From Erysipelotrichaceae bacterium (GTDB taxonomy: Bacteria; Bacillota_I; Bacilli_A; Erysipelotrichales; Erysipelotrichaceae): 64,000 bases of DNA. This document shows positions 44,231-56,400 of this stretch, piece by piece. The DNA is taken from positions 50,421 to 114,420 of the forward strand of contig JAUNEN010000002.1 in assembly GCA_030525525.1 (NCBI GenBank). The letters are read 5' to 3'. Below the pieces are notes generated by a model. That model had not been told where the DNA came from, ran no database searches, and saw only the letters and a list, made by a program, of their open reading frames with translations. The position numbers were made by a program, and so were the translations under genes. Position 1 is the first letter of the stretch; the number at the start of each line of letters is the position of its first letter.

Positions 44231-47200
44231 ATGAAGCAGAAGAATTTATTCAGAAATTTCTTTGCAATTCTGATTGCAATCACATGTGTTTTATCAAATC
44301 TACCGACTGAAATCATTGCTGAAGGAAAACAGAACTCCATACAGAGTGCTGAAGCAGAAAATGAATATCAGAATATCGGGGTGGATAACAATGATGAACT
44401 GTTTGCCGGTTATGTTGAACAGGTCTTTGATCTGAACAAAGATGATCAGGCAGAAATCAACGGTTCAAAGAAGACCGGTGAAAGGTTTGACGAAGGAACA
44501 GCTTCAAGAATTGTTTATGACACCATTGTTTCAGCGGCGCAGTCAATCGCGGCAGGAACTCAGTCATCAACAAGAATTGTGTTCGAGGATGCATCTGTAC
44601 TCGGATTCGGAACAGACGGTATTTCCTGGACCGCGGAAGATCTCGGCTTAACTACGTTGCTTGACGGTAATAAAGTTTCAAGTGAAGCGGCGAGAGCGGT
44701 TCTTGGAAAAATGGATGAGACGATCAACATCAACAAAATCATTGATGCATTGCTTGCGGATTATCCGTATGAGTTTTATTGGTTTGATAAAACAGTCGGT
44801 GTTTCTTACGGCGGAGCAGTCGGTGCTGCCTATGTGACGGTTGACGGCGTTGAGGAACTGCGTGCTTATCCGGCTACATACAGAACCAGTTTTGCGGTTG
44901 CCGGTGAATACAGCGGCAGCGAGACATATACAGTTGACACATCGATTGCTTCTGCAGCTTCTTCTGCGGCAGCTAATGCATCGGTAATTGTTTCTGCCCA
45001 CAGCAGTGAGGATGATTTAACAAAACTGAATTCATACCGTACGGAAATCTGCAATCTGGTGGATTATAACCATGATGCTGTCAATAATAATGCAGCATAC
45101 GGCAATCCCTGGCAGCTGATCTGGGTGTTTGATAACGATCCTTCAACCAAGGTTGTCTGCGAAGGATATTCAAAAGCATTCCAGTATCTCTGCAATCAGA
45201 CAGATTTTGAGAATGATGCTATTACCTGCTATATGGTGAACGGCATGATGTCAGGCGGCACAGGTGCCGGCAGACATATGTGGAATATTGTCACAATGGA
45301 TGACGGCAGAAACTATATGGCTGATATAACAAACTGCGATTCAGGTTCAATCGGCAGTCCGGATCTTCTTTTCTTAAAGAAATATGATTCCGGCAATGTG
45401 AATGATGGCTATGTTTTTACATGTCATAATACCGATATCACATATCAGTACAGCGATGATGCAAAGGAGCTTTTCACAGAACAGGAATTGACAATTTATG
45501 ATATTTTCGCTGACTCGGTGACAGCTGTTGATCCTGAGAGATATATTTTCGTTGATCAGACAACTCAGCTCGAATACACAACCGACTCTGAAAATGCTGA
45601 TGAAAAGCCGGTGTGGACTGTTTTTGAAGATCCGAATGACTGCATCGATATTGATCAGAACGGTTTAGTTACTGCAACAGGAAACCCCGGTGATGCGACG
45701 GTGAAAGTCAGCATTAAAAACGGAGAATATGCATTCTATACAATTCATGTATCTGATTATCCGGTATCCATCAGCAGCGATGTTGAGAACGATGTGCTTT
45801 ATATGAATCTGTATGATGTCACTACGGTTAATCTGTATATGAATCCTGAAACTGCCGGAAACTGCAGAAAGACCCTTGAAACTGATGCATTCCATATCGC
45901 ACGTCCGACGGGTTCGGTCACCGGAAATACATATTTCAATATTCAGGCAGAAGATGTCGGTACTGCTGTGATTACAGTGCGTACAGACAATGATGTTGAG
46001 TATCAGCTGACGGTCATCGTGAGTGATCCTTATGAAGAAACGCAATTCACAACAGAAGAGTCGCTTGTTTATATTGCAAAGAATTCGTCATATCAGCTGA
46101 AATATACGATTACTCCCGAATCCGCCTTTGAGATTCCGACATTCTATGTGCTTCCCGGCTATGAAGATTATCTGAGTGTCGACAGCGACGGTGTGATTCA
46201 CAGTTTTGATCAGACCGGGTATGCAAGGGTTGATGCGTATCTTTCAGATATGTCATTAATCAGCTATGACATCTACATTTACAATGAACCGGAAACAATA
46301 GAATTTTCAGAATCGGAATACAAAATCGGCACAGGGGAAGATGGAAAACGTCTGAACCTGAATCATAATCCGGGGAATTCATATCTTTGCCCGAAACGCT
46401 ATGTCAGTTCTGATCCGGAAACCGTTTATGTTGATGAAAACTGGACAGACTCAGAGCCGGTTGTATACGGTCTGAAAGAAGGCAGCGCGACAATTGCACT
46501 TTATAACAAAAACGGTGAGGTTTGTGATTCAGCAGAAGTGACTGTGATTGAAGGAATTGCAAACTACATTAAGGCAGATACATGGTCAGTCAGTGTAAAG
46601 ATCAGTGAAAGAAAGAAACTTCCTTACAGAATGGTTCCTGAAGACATTGCAGAAAAACCGGTATGGACCGTGGAATACTCCTCAGTGGATCAATGCTTTG
46701 CAGTTGATGAAGACGGATATATTACCGGTTTAAAGGCAGGGACGGGAAGAATCAGGGGAACAATCACTGCCGGGGATTCAGTTTCTTTTGATGTAAAAGT
46801 TTATACAACGGCTGAAACAATGAGATTTAAACAGCAAAGCTACACCTTCCCGGCAGGTTACTCAGCAAATATGAAAGACGAATTGGTTATAACGCCGGCG
46901 GATGCTGTAAACTGTGCAAAATCAGTCATCGTTTCAGATGAAAATGTTCTTTCGTTAAGCAGCTCAATGTGGCTGTATACATACAGTCCCGGAACAGTTA
47001 ATGTGACTGTCAATGCTGACGAAAGCACTGCTTCGGCATCCACAGTGGTTACAGTATTAGACGGCTATGCAGCATCAATCTCTGCAAATGATAATGCTGT
47101 ATATATTGACCGCAATCAGAAAAAGACTCTGGCATATACACTGAACAATGCAACAGGCAACACTTCATCCGATCATGTGACATTCACAGTTATGAGTGGT

Positions 47201-50164
47201 TCTCAGAATGTTTCTGTTGATCCCGAAACCGGAGAAGTGACAGGCCTGCAATATGGAACAGCTGTCATCGAAGCCCGAACAGCTCTGTACGGAAGCGGAT
47301 ATGGTGAAAACAGCTCGTACAGATGCTCCTACACGATTTATGTGACGGCTCAGCCAGCCTCGCTGAATTTCATAAAAGATGAATTCAATGTCCATGTGGG
47401 CGATTCCGGAACATTCTATGCTGCTGCAGATTCAACAGAATCCGAGTTATGCCATAAGACATATACATCTGATAACAATGATGTGCTCAGTTTTAACTTC
47501 GACGGTTCATATTATGCAAGAAGTGAAGGAACAGCCACAATTACCTGTACGGCAGATAACGGAGTCAAAGCGACAGCCATTGTACACGTTGCCGCAAAAG
47601 CTGCGTCAGTTTCATACTATTTCAATTGTACGCCTCATTTCTATACTCTTTATGTCAATGACACGGCAGATTTGAAAGAACACATTTATATCAATGGTAC
47701 ATTGGTCAGTGACATATCAGAATTCGCATTTGAAAGTCAGGATGAGAATACTGCATCAGTTGATGAAAATGGTATTGTGACAGCGCTTCAGGCAGGAAAC
47801 ACAGTAATAATGATTCATACACCGGGTTCAAATGATCTGAGAATTACGGTTTATGTAAACGAACCTCTGAACAGAATCTGGTTTGATGAAACAGATTACT
47901 ATGTTCCGATCGGAACAGATCTGAATCTCAGACATCTGCTTCAGTATGAGGATGAAAGTAAACTGTTTGATGATGTATCATTCACAAGCAGCAATGAAAG
48001 TGTTGCATCAGTATCCAAAACAATGACAAGATGGGGAGCAAGTGCAAATAGTGAAGGTGTAACAGTTATTACTGCAACAGCAAGAGGTGTCTCAGCAGAA
48101 TTCAATCTCCATGTGGCAGCTGAAGAACCGGGTGAATCCATCAGTCTGAATGAAAGTGAACCGTTTACTGTTCATGTCAATTACAGAAAGAAACCGAAAC
48201 TTCAGATTCTTCCGGTATTTGCAGATCAGTCCGCATATACATTGACATCTGAAGATCCTTCGATTGCCGAAATCAGAAATCCGCTTTGGTATGATCAGAA
48301 AGGTCAGGAGATTGTCGGTGTCAAAGCGGGTGAAACAACCATTACAGCAGTATTGAATGCAGATCCTTCAAAGACTGTGACATTCACGGTCAGTGTTGTT
48401 GAAGGAGATGTTGATACATATCAATATGAACATAATCTGTATGATATGGATTTTGCAAATCAGGTCAGCAACCCGATTCCCGATCAGCCGGAGTATACAG
48501 TCTATGTCGGCAGAATGTATTACCTGTCAGCCGGTGCTATCTGGACAATGAAAGACTATATGGAAGTACCTGCCAATTTTGCCCTGCGTCCTGAATTTAC
48601 CGAAGGGAACAACTGCATCGCAAAAGTTTCAATGGGAAAGGGTGCAGCAGGCGGCCCGACATCTTATTACAGTGTTTATCCTGATTATCCGTTTGCGGCG
48701 GTTCATCCGGGAAAAGTTGTATTCAGAGGTTTCGGCAGCAGAACCATCACAATCAATGTTGAAGAGTATTCTGAAGAAGCTGCGGCAGAAGAAATCCTCA
48801 ATGCGGCTGATCCGAATGAAGCTGCAGTATTTGAAGCGGAAACCGAAGAAGAAAAGCAGGCAATTGTGACAGCGATTGAAACCGCAAAAGAAAACGGTGA
48901 AACGCTCAGGGTGGAGGTTGAGAATCCGACAGTTGAAAATCCTGAAGAAAGCGATGTGACTCTGATCGCAGAAGCAATTGATACAGAAGGTGAAAAAACA
49001 ACTGAATATTATGACGTCAGCCTGCTTCTGAAGACAGAATCAGAAAATGTGATTGCGAATATAACCGAAACAGCACTTCCGATTACTGTCAGTCTTCCGT
49101 TGACGCCTGCCGTAAAAGCTGCAATTCAGGCCGGCGGTACACCGAAGATTGTCAGAGTACATAACGGCGCTGCACAAGTACTGAACTGCACACTCAGTGA
49201 AGACGGAAATTACATTACATTCAAAACAGATAAGTTTTCAACATATGCAGTTGTTGTAGAAATGCCTGCAGAAACAAAACCGATCACACTTGAAGCGGTA
49301 TCCCTGACATTAACAGGCAATATCGGAGTCAACTTCACATTTGATATTCCGGCAGAAGAAAGAGCTGATACATATATCTCATTCACATTGAACGGAAATA
49401 CAGAGAGATTCAGTGCAGAAAATGCTGAAGCGGATGAAAACGGATTGTTAAGATTCACAGCACTCGCAGCAGCGAAGGAAATGAGAGATCCGATCACAGT
49501 CAGAGTTGAAAATGAAGCCGGAGATCTGAAGCAGTTCGAATCCAACGGAGCGGCATTTGATGGAACCTTTACATATACAGTCGAGAATTACTTCAAATCA
49601 GTCAGAAAGAATTATTCGAATCTTACAGAGCTTTTGAATCTGGTCAATGCGATGGATACATACGGCAAGTATGCCCAGATCAATTTCAAATACAATACTG
49701 AAGGCATGGAAGCACCTGATGCACTCGGTACAGTAGACCCGGCAGATCTGGAACAGTTCAAGGCAGCAGGAACAGGAAGTGTGACAGGAGTCACCGTGAG
49801 CAGTATCTTACTGTCACTGGAATCCGATACAGGCGTGAAGGCATACTTCACGGTTGATGCAGGTCACAGTATCGATGAATATGTGATCAAAGCAGATGAT
49901 GCAGATGTTGAATTGACTGCAGCAGAAGGACTTTCAAATACATATTATGCACAGCTCAAGGGAGCGGCAGCGAAAGATCTGGATGAAGCAATTAATATCA
50001 CAATCACAAATACTGCAGGCACAGAAACACAGAGCATCACATATTATCCGTTAAGCTATGTTAGAAGCATCATCAAAAATTCAGCAAGCTATGAAGCTGA
50101 TCTTGTTGATGTATGCAAGGCATTGTACTGGTACTGGTACAATACAGAAGCATATTTCGACTGA
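44231..50164 (+). CDS. Giant surface protein: transglutaminase-like domain + many Ig-like domains + shared C-terminal module
   Basis: This 1977-aa exported protein has a signal peptide (FRNFFAILIAITCVLSNLPT). The transglutaminase-like domain (~170-380) has candidate Cys310 (VVCEGYSKAF), His349 (GRHMWNIV) and Asp365 (YMADITN), and is a diverged relative of the one in the 2076-aa protein. Residues ~420-1520 are a long chain of BIG2/bacterial-Ig-like domains (for example VWTVEYSSVDQCFAVDEDGY). A 'KFSTYA' domain (~1530-1675) and the C-terminal module (from ~1684) follow. There is no LPXTG signal. The chain of Ig domains would hold the enzyme domain far from the wall. Family members may cross-link or hydrolyse proteins; the substrate is unknown. 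AAAGGAAATG precedes the start. Confidence 0.85.
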   Translation: MKQKNLFRNFFAILIAITCVLSNLPTEIIAEGKQNSIQSAEAENEYQNIGVDNNDELFAGYVEQVFDLNKDDQAEINGSKKTGERFDEGTASRIVYDTIVSAAQSIAAGTQSSTRIVFEDASVLGFGTDGISWTAEDLGLTTLLDGNKVSSEAARAVLGKMDETININKIIDALLADYPYEFYWFDKTVGVSYGGAVGAAYVTVDGVEELRAYPATYRTSFAVAGEYSGSETYTVDTSIASAASSAAANASVIVSAHSSEDDLTKLNSYRTEICNLVDYNHDAVNNNAAYGNPWQLIWVFDNDPSTKVVCEGYSKAFQYLCNQTDFENDAITCYMVNGMMSGGTGAGRHMWNIVTMDDGRNYMADITNCDSGSIGSPDLLFLKKYDSGNVNDGYVFTCHNTDITYQYSDDAKELFTEQELTIYDIFADSVTAVDPERYIFVDQTTQLEYTTDSENADEKPVWTVFEDPNDCIDIDQNGLVTATGNPGDATVKVSIKNGEYAFYTIHVSDYPVSISSDVENDVLYMNLYDVTTVNLYMNPETAGNCRKTLETDAFHIARPTGSVTGNTYFNIQAEDVGTAVITVRTDNDVEYQLTVIVSDPYEETQFTTEESLVYIAKNSSYQLKYTITPESAFEIPTFYVLPGYEDYLSVDSDGVIHSFDQTGYARVDAYLSDMSLISYDIYIYNEPETIEFSESEYKIGTGEDGKRLNLNHNPGNSYLCPKRYVSSDPETVYVDENWTDSEPVVYGLKEGSATIALYNKNGEVCDSAEVTVIEGIANYIKADTWSVSVKISERKKLPYRMVPEDIAEKPVWTVEYSSVDQCFAVDEDGYITGLKAGTGRIRGTITAGDSVSFDVKVYTTAETMRFKQQSYTFPAGYSANMKDELVITPADAVNCAKSVIVSDENVLSLSSSMWLYTYSPGTVNVTVNADESTASASTVVTVLDGYAASISANDNAVYIDRNQKKTLAYTLNNATGNTSSDHVTFTVMSGSQNVSVDPETGEVTGLQYGTAVIEARTALYGSGYGENSSYRCSYTIYVTAQPASLNFIKDEFNVHVGDSGTFYAAADSTESELCHKTYTSDNNDVLSFNFDGSYYARSEGTATITCTADNGVKATAIVHVAAKAASVSYYFNCTPHFYTLYVNDTADLKEHIYINGTLVSDISEFAFESQDENTASVDENGIVTALQAGNTVIMIHTPGSNDLRITVYVNEPLNRIWFDETDYYVPIGTDLNLRHLLQYEDESKLFDDVSFTSSNESVASVSKTMTRWGASANSEGVTVITATARGVSAEFNLHVAAEEPGESISLNESEPFTVHVNYRKKPKLQILPVFADQSAYTLTSEDPSIAEIRNPLWYDQKGQEIVGVKAGETTITAVLNADPSKTVTFTVSVVEGDVDTYQYEHNLYDMDFANQVSNPIPDQPEYTVYVGRMYYLSAGAIWTMKDYMEVPANFALRPEFTEGNNCIAKVSMGKGAAGGPTSYYSVYPDYPFAAVHPGKVVFRGFGSRTITINVEEYSEEAAAEEILNAADPNEAAVFEAETEEEKQAIVTAIETAKENGETLRVEVENPTVENPEESDVTLIAEAIDTEGEKTTEYYDVSLLLKTESENVIANITETALPITVSLPLTPAVKAAIQAGGTPKIVRVHNGAAQVLNCTLSEDGNYITFKTDKFSTYAVVVEMPAETKPITLEAVSLTLTGNIGVNFTFDIPAEERADTYISFTLNGNTERFSAENAEADENGLLRFTALAAAKEMRDPITVRVENEAGDLKQFESNGAAFDGTFTYTVENYFKSVRKNYSNLTELLNLVNAMDTYGKYAQINFKYNTEGMEAPDALGTVDPADLEQFKAAGTGSVTGVTVSSILLSLESDTGVKAYFTVDAGHSIDEYVIKADDADVELTAAEGLSNTYYAQLKGAAAKDLDEAINITITNTAGTETQSITYYPLSYVRSIIKNSASYEADLVDVCKALYWYWYNTEAYFD
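49280..50164 (+). repeat. Shared C-terminal module, copy 2
   Basis: Nearly identical to 21813-22715 and 57565-58465. It differs from copy 1 mainly at both ends: the final residues are YWYWYNTEAYFD, without the AAQQPAE tail. Confidence 0.95.
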
Positions 50165-50193
50165 AGATATCAAATAATGATTCAATAACGAAT

Positions 50194-50225
50194 GAGGCAC
50201 TCCGGATAACGGGGTGCCTCGTTTC
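50194..50225 (+). terminator. Intrinsic terminator
   Basis: GAGGCACTCCG (50194-50204) pairs with CGGGGTGCCTC (50210-50220), one G-T pair, loop of five, then GTTTC. The remaining bases to 50458 hold only the AT-rich leader and the GGAGG site of the next gene. Confidence 0.85.
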
Positions 50226-50458
50226 TGATGGAATCGGTGGATTGTGTATGGTTGCTGACATATGTTTTCAGAACACAAAACATTAACCTTAATATTTCTG
50301 TAAGAATGGTCTGCAGATTTCCATTGTTGTCCTTGATTATTTCAATTATTATATTTCTGTCTACAGTATTGATACCGATAAACTAATTGATTTGGCAATA
50401 TATGATAATCAATATGTAAGGATGCTGCAGATTTTTACTGCGGTATGGAGGAAAGAGA

Positions 50459-53400
50459 ATGAGGAAAAGAATCATTAACAGCATTTTGGCCTGCATGATG
50501 GTATTCAGTAACCTCGGCGATCTGAAAGTCTATGCGGAAGAGCCGGAGACTTCAGTGGAAGTGCCTGTTGAGGTGGCTGAGGAAGAAACATCACAGTCAG
50601 AACAGATTTCAGAACAACCTGTAGAATCTGAAGCGATTGAAGTGGAAATTGAAGAGCCGGAACAGGCTGAAGAAACAGAACCTGAGCCTGCGACTGAAAT
50701 TGCTGAACAGGAAGAAATCATAGAAACGGAAGAAGAAAACACTGCTGATGTGATTAAGCAGGTTGAAGAGGTGAGTGAACCGACTGCAGAAGTAAATGAT
50801 ACTTCTGTTCGTTCATCTGCGGGCGAAGCATATGCTGTTCTGACAGATGCGGGACAGCTGATTTTCTTCAGAACCAACGATACTTATACCAATGGGAGCA
50901 CCGGTACATTTACCGATATCAACGGTACACAGTATACAGGAAAGGTATACGCAAATATTGAGAATATGTATGTGGAGTATTCCAACAGTGTACCTTGGAA
51001 TGCTGAAAGAGAATCAATATTATCAGTTAAAGTGGCAGATGGGCAGACAATAAAAGCTCCATATTATTTGAGATATTGGTTTAATAATTGCAGCAATATG
51101 GTAAGTGCCGATCTCAGCGGTTTCGATACTCAGAATACATTAGAAATGCAATACATGTTCTTTGGCTGTGACAGTTTGACGACCTTGAATCTCAGCGGTT
51201 TCAATACAAGCAATGTTACAAATATGAGCAACATGTTTGCTGGCTGCAGCAGTCTGACGTCATTGAATGTAAGCAGTTTTGATACTGGTAATGTCACAAA
51301 TATGTACAGTATGTTCTCTGGCTGCAACAATCTGACGTCATTGAATGTAAGCAGTTTTGATACAGGAAATGCAACTGATTTCAGATACATGTTTGGGGGC
51401 TGCAGCAGTCTGACAAGCCTTGATTTAAGTAGCTTTGATACAAGCAATGTAAAGCAAATGTACGGCATGTTCTACGACTGCAGTAATCTGACGTCACTTA
51501 ATTTAAGCGGTTTCAATACAAGCAAAGTTACAGATATGAATAGCATGTTCTACAAATGTGGCAGTCTGACAAGCCTTGATTTAAGTAGCTTTGATACAAG
51601 CAATGTAAAGCAAATGTACGGCATGTTCTACGACTGCAGTAATCTGACATCACTTAATTTAAGCGGTTTCAATACAAGCAAAGTTACAGATATGAGCAAC
51701 ATGTTTGCTGGCTGCAGCAGTCTGACAACCTTGGACTTAAGCGGCTTAGATACAGGCAATGTTATATCTATGGGCGGAATGTTCAGCTACTGCAGCAGTC
51801 TGACGTCATTGAATGTAAGCAGTTTTGATACTGGTAATGTCACAGATATGGGCCGGATGTTTGAAAATTGCAGCAGTCTGATAACCTTGGACTTAAGCGG
51901 CTTAGATACAGGCAATGTTATATCTATGGGCGGAATGTTCAGCTACTGCAGCAGTCTGACGTCATTGAATGTAAGCAGTTTTGATACTGGTAATGTCACA
52001 GATATGGGCCGGATGTTTGAAAATTGCAGCAGTCTGACAACCTTGGACTTAAGCAGTTTTAATACCGCCAATGTTACAAATATGCAATACTTATTCGAGA
52101 ATTGCAGAAACCTTACAGCCTTGAACTTGAGCAGTTTTAACACAGGCAATGTCACAACTGCAGGTGGTATGTTTAATGACTGCGAACAGTTAAAGAGTCT
52201 TAAGCTTGGAGTGAATCTCACAAATTTGTCATATGCAAATTTAACAAAAGGAATCTGGACGAATAAAGCTCTTGATTTACACCTTTCAGAGTCTGAATTA
52301 TGTGAGCAGTATCCAGCCAATGCATCTGCATGGGCTGGAGAATGGACAAGAGACTATGCAAATGCTGTCCTTACAGACGATGGTGAACTTGTTTTCTTCA
52401 GAAGTGATGATTTGTATGAGAATAAAAGCATTGGGGCGTTTGCTGATATAAACGGAATGCAGTATACCGGAAAAGTTTATACAGATATCGAATCAGTTTT
52501 TATCAGTGACACAAAAGCTATTCCCTGGGATGAAGATGATAATTCGATTATATCCGTCAGAGTCGCTTCAGGAAACTTCGTTGTCCCGACCTCGATGAAT
52601 TATTGGTTTTATGGGTGCACTAATCTTGTTGGAGTAGACCTGGGCGGTTTTGATACTCACAGACTGACAAGTATGTCTGACACATTTAGAAGATGCAGCA
52701 ACTTGACATCTCTGGATCTCAGCGGTTTTGATACAAGCAAAGTCGTAAACATGAGCAATATGTTTGAAGGCGACAGCAATCTGATATCGCTGAATCTTAG
52801 CAATATCAATACAAGCAATGTTACAAGTATGAATGGCATGTTTAGTGACTGCAGCAACCTGACCTCCCTTGATTTAAGTGATTTTGATACAGACAATGTT
52901 ATATATATAAACGGTATATTCAATGGATGTGTCGGTTTGTCAGCCTTGGATTTAAGCAGCTTTAATACAAGCAATGTTACAAGTATGAATGGCATGTTTG
53001 GGGGCTGCAACAACCTGACATCCCTGGATCTAAGCAGCTTTGACACGAGCAATGTTACAGGTATGAGCAACATGTTTGCTGGCTGCAGCAGCCTGACAAC
53101 CTTGGACTTAAGCGGCTTTGACACAGGTAATGTTGAAAATATGAGCTCTATGTTCTCAAACTGTGACAGCTTGGCAAGTCTTGATTTAAGCGGTTTTGAT
53201 ACCGGTAATGTAACGACTATGAACGGCATGTTCTGGTGGGACGATGGTCTGACGACCCTGGATCTCAGCAGTTTCAATACCAGCAAAGTCACAAATATGG
53301 GCAATATGTTCGCGCACTGCAGTAATCTGACATCCTTAGATTTAAGCAGTTTTGATACCAGCAATGTAACATCCATGGAGAGAATGTTCGAGTACACAAT

Positions 53401-56400
53401 TAATCTGATGAGCATCCGGCTTGGAGATAAATTTGTGAAGTGGCTGGATAATGCTTATCTTCCGGAGGGTCCGTGGAAAAATGAAGCAATTAATATGAGA
53501 CGGAGCAACTCCGAATTATACAGCCAATATCCTTCCAATGCCGGTGAGTGGGCCGGTGAATGGAATCGGCTCGGCTTATGCTATGCGGTTTTGCAGGAGA
53601 ATGGAGAGCTTGTTTTCTTCAGAAGCATTGAACATTATCCGTATCAGTATAATGACACACATACATATTTTGATGTAAATGGTACTCAATATACAGGTAA
53701 TGTTTATCCGAATGTGGAATCACTTGAAGCTGCAAGCGAATTCAGCATTCCATGGGACAGAACTTCTGTTACTTCTGTGAGAGTTGCAGAAGGGCAGGAA
53801 GTGAAACCTGTTTCGATGGCTTACTGGTTCTGCGGATGTGAAAATTTGGAAAACATTGATCTGACTGGCTTCGATACAAGTGAAACAACTGATATGCGTT
53901 CTACATTCTTCGGATGCAGAAACCTGACAAATCTCGATTTAAGCTGTCTGGATACGCAGAATGTCTTGAATATGAGAACGATGCTGAGTGAATGTATAAA
54001 TCTGAAGAATCTTGACATCAGTTCGTTTGATACGGGCAATGTTACAGATATGAAAGAAATGTTCACCGGCAGCAACAATATTGAAAGCATCAAGCTTGGT
54101 CCTGCATTCACAAAATGGCTTGATGAAGCATACATTCCTGAAGGAACATGGAAAAATGAAGCTGCTGATCTGTCCAAATCAGAGACAGAACTCTATAATG
54201 ACTATCCGGCAAATGCTGCAGACTGGGCAGGAGAATGGGTGAAAACGGTACCGCTGCAGGATACATATACATTGAAGTTTTGTTGGAAAAATGATCAGGA
54301 TGACATATTTCTGATTGAATCAAGAGAAGTCAGACCTGGCGATCAGGTATATCTTGAATCCGCGGCGGCAGAAGAATTTGTCAATCCTGATATCGTATAT
54401 CCAGCTTTCTTGTGGGAAGGTCATGGTGTTGAGATCCCCGAGGATACAACTATGGATGCAATTGAATTTGAAATGCCGGCAAACAATGTGCTTATTGAAT
54501 GCAGGTTCAGATTCTATTATGTCAATCTTACATTGGAAGGAAACGGTATTGATGTTCAGAAAAATCGCAGTCTTTATTACCAGGAAGATTCCCGTTTAGG
54601 AAGTGAGCTTTATCTTTTCCATAGAGAAGGATACAGGCTTGCTGGATGGAATACTGAAGCCGATGGAAGCGGAACGACTTTCACAGCGGAATTAACCGGT
54701 GAAGATCTGTTCCGTAACGGCTATAGAGGCGACTGTGAAGAAACATTGTATGCACAGTGGATTCCTGAAGACTCTTATATCGTAACGTGGAAGAATGATG
54801 ACGGTACTGTTTTGAAGATCAGTGCGGCAGCTGAAGGTGAAACACCTGTGTATGAAGGTGAAGAACCGCAGAAGATCGATCTGACAGGAATCTATACTTA
54901 TACATTCTCGGGATGGACACCGGAAATTACAGCTGTGGCTGAAGATGCTGTCTATACAGCGGAGTATATAAAGCACTTTGAACATGAAGAACCTGTTTAT
55001 ACATGGAAGAAAACTGAAAACGGATATTCAGTAACAGCATCTGCAGCAAGCACAGTCAATCCGGATTATACAGAGACTGAAACAGTAGATACAGTGATTG
55101 CGATCAATGATGCAGATACAGGTGCAGGAACATATACGGTTCATTTTGAAAATGAAATCTTTGGAGATCAGATGAAGGAAGTCATCGCTTCAGGAATGTG
55201 CGGTGATCATGTTTCATGGGATATGACTGCTGATTATTTTGTGACGATCGGCGGTGAAGGTGATATGTATGACTATACAGGCTGGGGGACAGAGCAGCCA
55301 TGGTTCAATCGTACATATAAAGTCAAAAAACTGCAGGTTGATGAAGGTGTTACACGGATTGGCAACTATGCATTCTACGGTGAAAATCTGACTGAAGGCG
55401 TAACTCTTCCGGCAGGATTGAAGACGATTGGAAAATATGCGTTATCTGCTAAGTTGACAAGTATTGAAATACCGGGCAGTGTTGAAGTGATTGAGAAATA
55501 TGCATTTGGAAGCAGTGGCTTAACCAGCGTTGTTCTTCCTGAAAGTCTGATTGAAATACAGGATGAAGCATTCTCGAGCTGCACAAATCTGAAAGATGCG
55601 ACGATTAACAGCACTGTGCTGAAGACAGTAGGCTATCGGGTATTTGCAAACTGTAAATCTCTTGAATATATTGATTTACCGGATAGTGTTGAAGAAATTG
55701 GCAGAGAAGTCTTCTGCAATTCAGGATTGATTGAATTGAGAATACCGGATTCAGCTTATAACTGGGGATTTGATATTCTGGAAGGCTGTAACTCTTTGGA
55801 AAAACTGATTATTTCTGATCATTGTTCAGGCGGACGGTCCAATGCCCTTGTAGATCTGCCGAATCTGAAGGAAGTGGAAGTTTCACCGCTGAATCAGTAT
55901 TTTACAGATGTTGATGGTGTTCTTTTCAATAAAGATATGACATTGCTGATGAAGTATCCCGCAAAACATGCAGGAGAAACATATCTGATTCCTGCTTCTG
56001 TCACTGAAATTGGTGAACGTGCATTTACCACTACAGCATATCTGAAACAGATCAATATTCCTTCAAATGTTTTAACAATTGGAAGTTACGCATTTACTTC
56101 GAGTGAATCGATCAATAACATTACGTTTAATGAGGGCTTAAAATACATTAAGACCAATGCCTTCAGAGGCTGTACCGGTATCAGGGCAATCACATTGCCA
56201 AACAGTCTTGAACAGTGTGAGGATAGAGTATTTAAGGATTGCACAGCTCTTAAGTCTGTTGATTTTGGAAATGGACTGACAGAGATTTCCGAAGAAATGT
56301 TTGTAAATACCGGATTTGTTGAACTTGCAATTCCGGGCATAATCAAAACTGTCGGACTCGGCTCCTTCGAATATTGCCCGAATCTCAAAAAGCTGACACT

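Noticed and set aside
51100..53400. Regularly spaced repeats that could suggest a CRISPR array
   Set aside because: Period is 78 bases, the repeats run straight through in frame, there are no unique spacers, and they encode DUF285 units.
50530..53415. Several minus-strand frames rich in Leu/Val across the DUF285 array
   Set aside because: They are shadows of the 26-codon repeats on the plus strand, with repetitive peptides and no starts of their own.
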